Assembly: GCA_951804985.1 (NCBI GenBank)
Contig: OX638132.1
Span: 40,582,619-40,646,618 of the forward strand
DNA length: 64,000 bases
Direction: 5' to 3'
From: Dryomyza anilis
Taxonomy: Eukaryota; Arthropoda; Insecta; Diptera; Dryomyzidae
Notes under the pieces: generated by a model
Told to the model about the DNA's origin: nothing
Database searches by the model: none
What the model saw: the letters and a program-made list of their open reading frames with translations, nothing else
Part shown: one piece after another, positions 58,310 to 64,000 of the stretch
Position numbering within the stretch: position 1 is the first letter of the stretch
Layout of the letters: the number at the start of each line of letters is the position of its first letter
Position numbers and translations under genes: made by a program

Positions 58310-58845
58310 CTGATTACATATTTGATATAAAAATGTTAAAATTCAAAATTGCGGATCCAAAATGGCGTCCTTAAATCTTAAAAAACCTTTACATCTGTAA
58401 AAAAATAAATTGTACAAGAAGGTTTTTGGACCCACTGATTACGAATTTAAAATTCAAATTTAAAATTCAAAATGGCGGATCCAAAATCTTTACATCTGCA
58501 AAAAAAACTTTGTGAAGGAGTGTTTTTGGGGCCAGTGATTACGAATATAAAATTAAAATTCAAAATGGCGGATCCAAAATGGCGTCTTTAAATATTAAAA
58601 AACCTTTACATCTGCAAAAAAAGAAAAACATTTTACATGGAGGTTATTGGGGCCAATGATTACGAATTTTTTTCAGATTCTTTATATATGAAAAAAAAAA
58701 CATTGTGCAAATGGGGTTCTTGGGGCCACTGACGAATTTGAAATTAAAATTTTAAAATTCAAAATGGCGTATCCAAATTGGGGTCCTTAAATCCTAGAAA
58801 ATATTTGTATCTGCATAAAACATTGTGCATGGCGATTTTTTTTTT
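58310..58845. repeat. degenerate tandem array, GGCGGATCCAAAATGG type
   Basis: About five units of roughly 100-150 bp. Each has AAATTCAAAATGGCG(G/T)ATCC, CCTTTACATCTGCAAAAAAA and TTTTTGGGGCCANTGATTACG. Units differ in length by deletions. Confidence 0.85.
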
Positions 58846-59248
58846 TTTTTGGTAAGGAAATGTAAGATATGGATCGTAATTGAGTACACTTTTATCTTCA
58901 GTGCTCGATCAAGTATATTTATTCGCGTACCATTTCGTTTTGCAATGACTTCTTGTACTTGTTGTTGCTGTTTATTTTTGAACTCTTCCAAGACTTCACG
59001 CATATCATTAAAAACTTAAATTCTTTAGCCAATTTAAAAAAACTTGCCATTTTTTAACACTCATTGAATTACTATCATAAAAATCACAATGATATGTCGA
59101 AAGTATTCTCAAAGAGAACTTTGTTTAATTTAATATAAAACTAATATAAAACAACATACAAATATTTATGGTTGAAGTATTCGGCTAAGTATACCATTTA
59201 ATCATACAGACCAAACAAGATGGTTTTGATTTTTTATATTTGGTCACC

Positions 59249-59298
59249 ACACGGATAGAAAAGATTTGTATATTCAAACAAATCTTTTCTATCCGTGT
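59249..59298. repeat. perfect 21-bp hairpin
   Basis: ACACGGATAGAAAAGATTTGT at 59249-59269 and its exact reverse complement at 59278-59298, loop of 8 nt. Confidence 0.9.
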
Positions 59299-59508
59299 TG
59301 AATGTAATTATAACGTAATTCGAAATCATCATATAAATATTAGGAGTAAAATCTAATTACATTATAATTAAATTGTATTATTATTAAAATATTATTATAC
59401 GATATTTAAACACACAGTGTGTGACAAAACAAAAGCAACTTTCTGGAAAAAAATTATATATGTTACGACACTATTTAATTATTTTTTTTTATATTTAAAA
59501 ATAAAAAT

Positions 59509-60993
59509 ATGTATTAGACTGATTCAAAAACCAAAAATACATAAAATATTTCTCTCCGCGTCGACTTTCTGATACTAGGACCTCTAAAACTGAGAAGAAG
59601 CTTTTAAAACACAAAAAAATAGATCCTGTTATGTTGCGCAAGGAGCTTAAAGGACATTTTTGAACTTTTAACGACTATTTTCAATAAATTTATTATGACT
59701 TCAAGTGTAAAAAGATATCACTCAAATTACATTTCTTACTGAAATTATGATTTTTTAAATTGTAAATTCTTAGTTAACTGTTACAGTTTCATGGCTTGCT
59801 AAACACGTAAAATGTAGACTATTTTTACTATAGTAATTTTTACGGTCGAGATTTTACTTCTTTTATTCTAAAGAGTTTGGGATAATATTTTTGTATTATT
59901 GCACATACAATTATTTTTGAAATCATATGTCACTCTTATATTTTTAGATATCGTATTATTACTAAACAGTAAAAGTATGCGCACCTAGCCTAAAAAATAA
60001 TATATTTTGATTGAAATCAAAAAATAAAATTATATAAAGGGTTAATTTCTGGATCAATAGCTTTGATAATATCCACGACAGGATTTAAATTTTTTTAACA
60101 AGAATGTAGCTAACAAAGTCTTATAACGTGGTTCAATAAGAATATTGATGAGTTTAAACTTCATTATTCATGGTTTACTAAAATCTTAAAATATTTTAGA
60201 CTAAATTTTCACAAAAATTGGATTTTGTATTGTAATATCTCTTCAACTTTAGAAATTAGCTGATTGATTTTTTTGTAAATATTTGTATACACGTTATTCT
60301 ATGTAAGGAACACTTAAGGATATAATGCTCATTAAAGGACTATTTTTGAAAAACAATTTTACCGCTTTTGTTACTATTTATTATGAAATGGTGAACAAAT
60401 TATGTAAAATTTTTATAAGTTTTTTTTTTGTGGAAAAACTTAATACTTTAAGCAAAGAAAAACTACATTCAACTTATTATTAAAAAAATCAAAAATCCAC
60501 AAAAAATTATTAAACCGTGATATTTAATAAAATGTGCCAACGACTTTTGATATATTTTGATCTTGAAATAATCGGGAGGGATATCCGAAACATTTTCTTG
60601 AATAATTTGGGGTGTGCATCAACTTTTGGGTTGAGAGTGTTTTCGGCAGGAGTGCAGAATTTTACTATGTACTAATAAAACGATATCTAAAAATATAAGT
60701 GTGACATATCATTTTAAAGATAATTGTATGTGCAATAATAAAAAATAGTATCCCAAACTCGAATAAAATGAGAAAAATTTCGACCGTTAAAATTACTAAA
60801 GTAAAAAAAGTCAACATTTTACGTGTTTGGAAAGCCAAGAAACTGTAACGGTTAGCTAAAAATTTAATTTTTAAAAAATCATAATTTCAGTAATTGGAGT
60901 AATAATAATTTTAGGTCCTAGTTTCAGAAAGTCGACGCGGAGCAAAAGAAAAAATATTTTTAGATTTTTCATACAAATTTGAATCAGTCTAAT
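59509..60993. mobile_element. large foldback with arms of about 340-470 bp
   Basis: 59509-59985 and 60655-60993 are imperfect reverse complements (TAGACTGATTCAAA, GCGTCGACTTTCTGA, AACACGTAAAATGTAGACT, ATACAATTATTTTTGAAATCAT and more). The centre holds family L copy 2 (60270-60465). Tc1-like end sequences TGACAAAACAAAAGCAACTT and TGACAAAATTAAAGCAACTA lie outside at 59423 and 61086 in the same direction. Confidence 0.75.
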
Positions 60994-61083
60994 GAATATA
61001 CGTTTAAAAAATAGCAAAAATATGAAACAAAAGGTTTGATACAAAAGCAAAAATGTTAAATAAAATATGTTATTATATGTTAT

Positions 61084-61380
61084 GATGACAAAATTAAAGC
61101 AACTAATTCAAAGACTCGATTTTTTATATATTTGAATAACTTTTAAGCTGAATATTTTATAACAGCTTGACACCGACAGTATAGACTCAATTAAATTGGA
61201 AATAATATTGTTTGGTATATTGTTTCATTCTCGACTTATCGCCTCTATAAGTGTATCCTTCCTTGAGTATTCATTGACTCTTATTTTTTGATCTACTATC
61301 TCCCATAGATTCTCTATGGGGTTGAGATCAGGTGACTGCGCCGGCCAATGAAGTACGCATACGTTATTTTAACATTTTTA
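61084..61380 (-). mobile_element. Tc1-like element, 3' end fragment
   Basis: Terminal-repeat-like sequence at 61084-61110 followed by the end of a transposase gene on the minus strand. The rest of the element is missing. Confidence 0.75.
61225..61356 (-). pseudogene. Tc1-like transposase, C-terminal fragment
   Basis: 43 codons with the signature WPAQSPDLNPIENLWEI, which holds the third acidic residue of the DDE catalytic domain, then KIRVNEYSRKDTLIEAISRE and a stop. Only the end of a protein of about 340 residues is left. Confidence 0.9.
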
Positions 61381-61727
61381 TTTAAACATGTTTGTTGTTG
61401 TGGCACTTTCAAACGAATCAACTGATATGTGAAAAAACAAAAACACAAAATGCAATAAAAATGTTAAATATCATTAAATAACATGTTAAATATCAATTTA
61501 TTCACAATCGACGAACGAACTAGCATGACGAAGAAATAAGAAACAACATTGTTTTGTCTATTTTATATTTAGAGTTGCATGTGCTTGTATCCAATTTACC
61601 GCTTCAAAAGTGCTTTACAGACCTTATTTTTAAGATGCTTATATTTTATAGACTTGTAAAACAAGAAAATAAAAACACATATCTTCATTAATGTCCACGT
61701 TCATAAATATATTGCGCACTTTGCATT

Positions 61728-61913
61728 GTTAATAATAATAATAGTTTGGCGCTACAGTCCTGTATAGAACTTCGGCCGAGCTCTCTCACCATTTTGAGCT
61801 GTGCGTGTTATATTTGTACTCAAAGTGGTGGGACCTACAGTTTATTGCCGAATCCGAACGGCGGGTGAGAGCTTTTTCATAGGCAATGGTTTTACTCTCG
61901 TAGGTTACTTGAT
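61728..61913 (-). mobile_element. tRNA-derived SINE, copy 3 (5'-truncated)
   Basis: Reversed; tail AATAATAATAATAG then the 3' body to CTCTCGTAGGTT. The tRNA-like head is absent, as expected for an incomplete reverse transcription. Confidence 0.85.
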
Positions 61914-62547
61914 ACTTGCATTGTTACTTGTTGTACAATATTTAGTAATATCATGAATTCTTTTAAAATTCATTATTACCTTAAAAACATAATAAATACA
62001 TTAAAATGATTAAAAAACGCAATAATTTTGCTTTTCTTGCATTTTTTGCAGTGTTAGTCAAAAAGAAATTTTTATCATCACTAACTTCTTAACACTACCA
62101 TACTAATTTTAAACATACTGTCAACATTTATCCATCAATGTCGGAATATTTTATTACTATTAGTTTTTTATATTTTATATTTAATATTCTTTTGTTCTTA
62201 TACCAACATTATTTGTTGCCCGTTCAATAATATATTTATCTAATTCTCTTACAAAGTGAAACATATCATATCTCAATATGTTAAATGATCTCATTTTTTT
62301 ATATTATAAATATTATAAATTGTGAATGTATTATTTAATTAAAATATTCTGAATCGAGAAATAAATATTTACTATACTCTAAAAAAAATATTTTTTCTTC
62401 ATATTGTTTAATGTCTTGAACAAAAACAAAGTATTTTACCAAAAGAAGAACCAATAACAATAAAGTTTTGACAAAAAAAAAAGAAAAAACTATTAATCAT
62501 GTGATGCGGTCGAGATAATTCAAAAACTCGATCGATATTGCCTTTGC
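61914..62547. other. AT-rich, nothing recognised
   Basis: No gene or element end. Confidence 0.4.
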
Positions 62548-62811
62548 TACACCCAGAAAATAAAACATAGTATAGTAAAACAATAATGTGTACTATTAAA
62601 ATTGGTCAATAGGATGCGTCCCATTAATTCAGTAATATAGAAACTATTAACACAATATGTTGTTTTCCATAAATTTTATAATGCGCTCTTTTAATTAGAA
62701 TAAGGCCTATAAATGACTTATTAAAACAAAAGTGGATTTTAGTTAATTTATTGTATAATTTATTTTATTCAAATGTCGAAATTGAAATTCACTTTAATAA
62801 ATCACACGTGT

Positions 62812-63030
62812 ACATGTCCAAAATCATTGTTATGGCATTTCAAAACATAATAAAAACAAAAAAATATACTGTCCAAGGTCATCATGGACATGTCCAGGAG
62901 CACCTCATTTTCCAGTGCACATGTCCAAAATCATTTTTATGACATTTCAAAACATAATGAAAAAAAAATGTTGTCCAAAGTCATCATGGACATGTCCAGG
63001 ATCACCTCATCTTCCAATGGACATATTCAA
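62812..63030. repeat. 109-bp tandem repeat, two copies
   Basis: ACATGTCCAAAATCATT at 62812 and 62921, each with GTCATCATGGACATGTCCAG about 70 bp later. Confidence 0.85.
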
Positions 63031-63084
63031 AACTTTGCTTACATATCATCCAGCAGCAATCGGATGTGTCCAATACCTCATTTG

Positions 63085-63420
63085 TCCTCATATTTTTCTC
63101 ATCATTTTTCTCATCATTTTTTTCATCTTTTCCCTCATCATTTATTTTCATCTTTTCTCATCATTTATTTTCATCTTCAAATGTAAGCATTCGCTACGTT
63201 CTCCTTTTTTCTCATCATTCAATGATGAGAAAAATTGAAGATACAAATTATTTTCATCATCAATGATGTTTGAAGATGAGAATTATTTCGATCATTGAGC
63301 GATATATTTATTTTCATTAATGATGAAAAAAGATATTTATCAGTAGTGAGCAAAAAATTCTCATCTTTAGTGAGGGATATAAATTGAGCGATGAGAAAAA
63401 AAAACATCTTCGAACCCTGG
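63085..63420. repeat. TCATC/GATGA low-complexity region with inverted halves
   Basis: TTTTCTCATCATT repeats (63095-63215) are followed by the complementary GATGAGAAAA/GAAGATGAGAA words (63220-63405), giving a loose foldback. Frames on both strands here come from the repeats and are not genes. Confidence 0.75.
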
Positions 63421-63655
63421 CCATTATAGAAGTTCATTGTATTATTTATTATCTGTACTAAATAGAAAAAGATTTAATATCATAAATGTACATTAAATAT
63501 ATTGAGTCCTTACCAACGTCGCGTTTAATAATGTAGATTATTACAAAACATGCATGCGACCAATTTGAGCAAACATAAACACGCAGAATGACGTACAAAA
63601 CGAACATGTTTATATTCATGTGTATGTTTTATGCCACGTATATTATAATAATAGG

Positions 63656-63692
63656 CACTAACCACTGAGCCGTGGTAGCTCAGTGGTTAGTG
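63656..63692. repeat. 13-bp snap-back at the SINE 5' end
   Basis: CACTAACCACTGA at 63656-63668 is the exact reverse complement of the SINE's own TCAGTGGTTAGTG at 63680-63692, with an 11-nt loop. It is absent from copy 1. Confidence 0.9.
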
Positions 63693-63966
63693 CGTTGGAC
63701 TGCGAGTCGAAAGGTCCCCGGTTCAAGCCTGGACTGGGGCTAACAACATCTTTTCATAGAAACATTTTTCTATACCGCGCTACCTCTCGTCAGTAAATGG
63801 CAAACCTACGAGAGTAAAACCATTGCCTATGAAAAGCTCTCACCCGCCGTTCGGATTCGGCAATAAACTGTAGGTCCCACCACTTTAAGTACAAATATAA
63901 CACGCACAGCTCAAAATGGTGAGAGAGCTCGGCCGAAGTTCTGTACAGGACTGTAGCGCCAAACTA
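63669..63966 (+). mobile_element. tRNA-derived SINE, copy 4
   Basis: A box TAGCTCAGTGG at 63677-63687, B box GGTTCAAGCC at 63720-63729. Body nearly identical to copy 1; tail CAAACTATTATTATTAT. Inserted in family A at its ATTATAATAGG word, part of which appears on both sides. Confidence 0.9.
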
Positions 63967-64000
63967 TTATTATTATATTATATTATAATAGGAGGAAACC

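Larger units (their letters stand above)
62550..64000 (-). mobile_element. Family A MITE, copy 6, interrupted, running off the window
   Basis: Reverse copy starting CACCCAGAAAATAAAACATA after a TA. Broken by a satellite-rich insertion (about 62806-63422) and by a SINE (63669-63966). Family A resumes with AATAGGAGGAAACC at the window end. Confidence 0.8.

Noticed and set aside
58794..59003. Minus-strand frame starting MREVLEEFKNKQQQQVQEV
   Set aside because: The first 45 residues look protein-like (perhaps a Gag N-terminus or an exon), but there is no neighbouring coding sequence and the rest is a poly(A) shadow; support too weak to call a gene.
63066..63437. Serine/phenylalanine-rich frames on both strands
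   Set aside because: They arise from TCATC/GATGA simple repeats.

Overview
The window reads as a transposon-rich, AT-rich intergenic stretch from an insect, most likely a higher fly (Diptera). The reasons are an endogenous retrovirus of the gypsy/errantivirus type with an F-like env gene, a copia element primed by the initiator-tRNA fragment used by fly copia, BEL/Pao, PIF/Harbinger and Tc1 remains, short GT-AG introns, and host-derived fragments resembling Cullin-5 and the MICOS subunit MIC26/27. I see only one host gene that looks intact: a two-exon ZSWIM7/SWS1-like SWIM-domain protein at 51.6-52.2 kb. Almost everything else is mobile DNA.

Layout. 0-4.4 kb: a TIR element (714-2011) carrying a small palindromic MITE, and a first copy of a repeat (family D) that carries a MIC26/27-like exon pair. 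4.45-8.1 kb: a decayed two-gene PIF/Harbinger element, its MADF gene split by another TIR element (family F). 8.1-10.5 kb: a MITE (family A) that holds a degenerate Cullin-5 fragment. 10.5-12 kb: a near-perfect hairpin MITE, a family C repeat with a tRNA-derived SINE in it, and a family G repeat. 12.4-18 kb: BEL/Pao gag and early pol remains, very rich in the motif GACCC on one strand, interrupted by a 1.1 kb insertion and followed by an LTR-like segment. 18-20.5 kb: more family A copies.

20.4-39.3 kb is a four-level nest. Family G holds family A (duplicated TA target confirmed by an empty copy), which holds a copia element (20624-37947), which holds a 12,982-bp errantivirus-like element (20904-33885, minus orientation, 495-bp LTRs that read as identical, 4-bp target duplication GTTA). 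The errantivirus has gag, a linker with three 33-residue repeats, pol, env, and, between pol and env, a gene on the opposite strand with three exons, good splice signals, a TATA-like box, a poly(A) signal and GC-rich codons. It encodes about 177 residues that I do not recognise. I consider this antisense accessory gene the most interesting object in the window.

39.3-49.3 kb: further copies of families D, C, B, E and an 873-bp-offset direct duplication. 49.3-52.4 kb: an inverted duplication of the 5' end of the ZSWIM7-like gene, an (AT)n microsatellite, then that gene and a small downstream ORF. 52.5-64 kb: foldback elements, a TIR element with TCTCG subterminal repeats (family J), three more SINE copies, a GGCGGATCC-type tandem array, a Tc1-like transposase fragment, and a last family A copy broken by two satellites and a SINE. 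Family letters are my own labels. No database search was possible.
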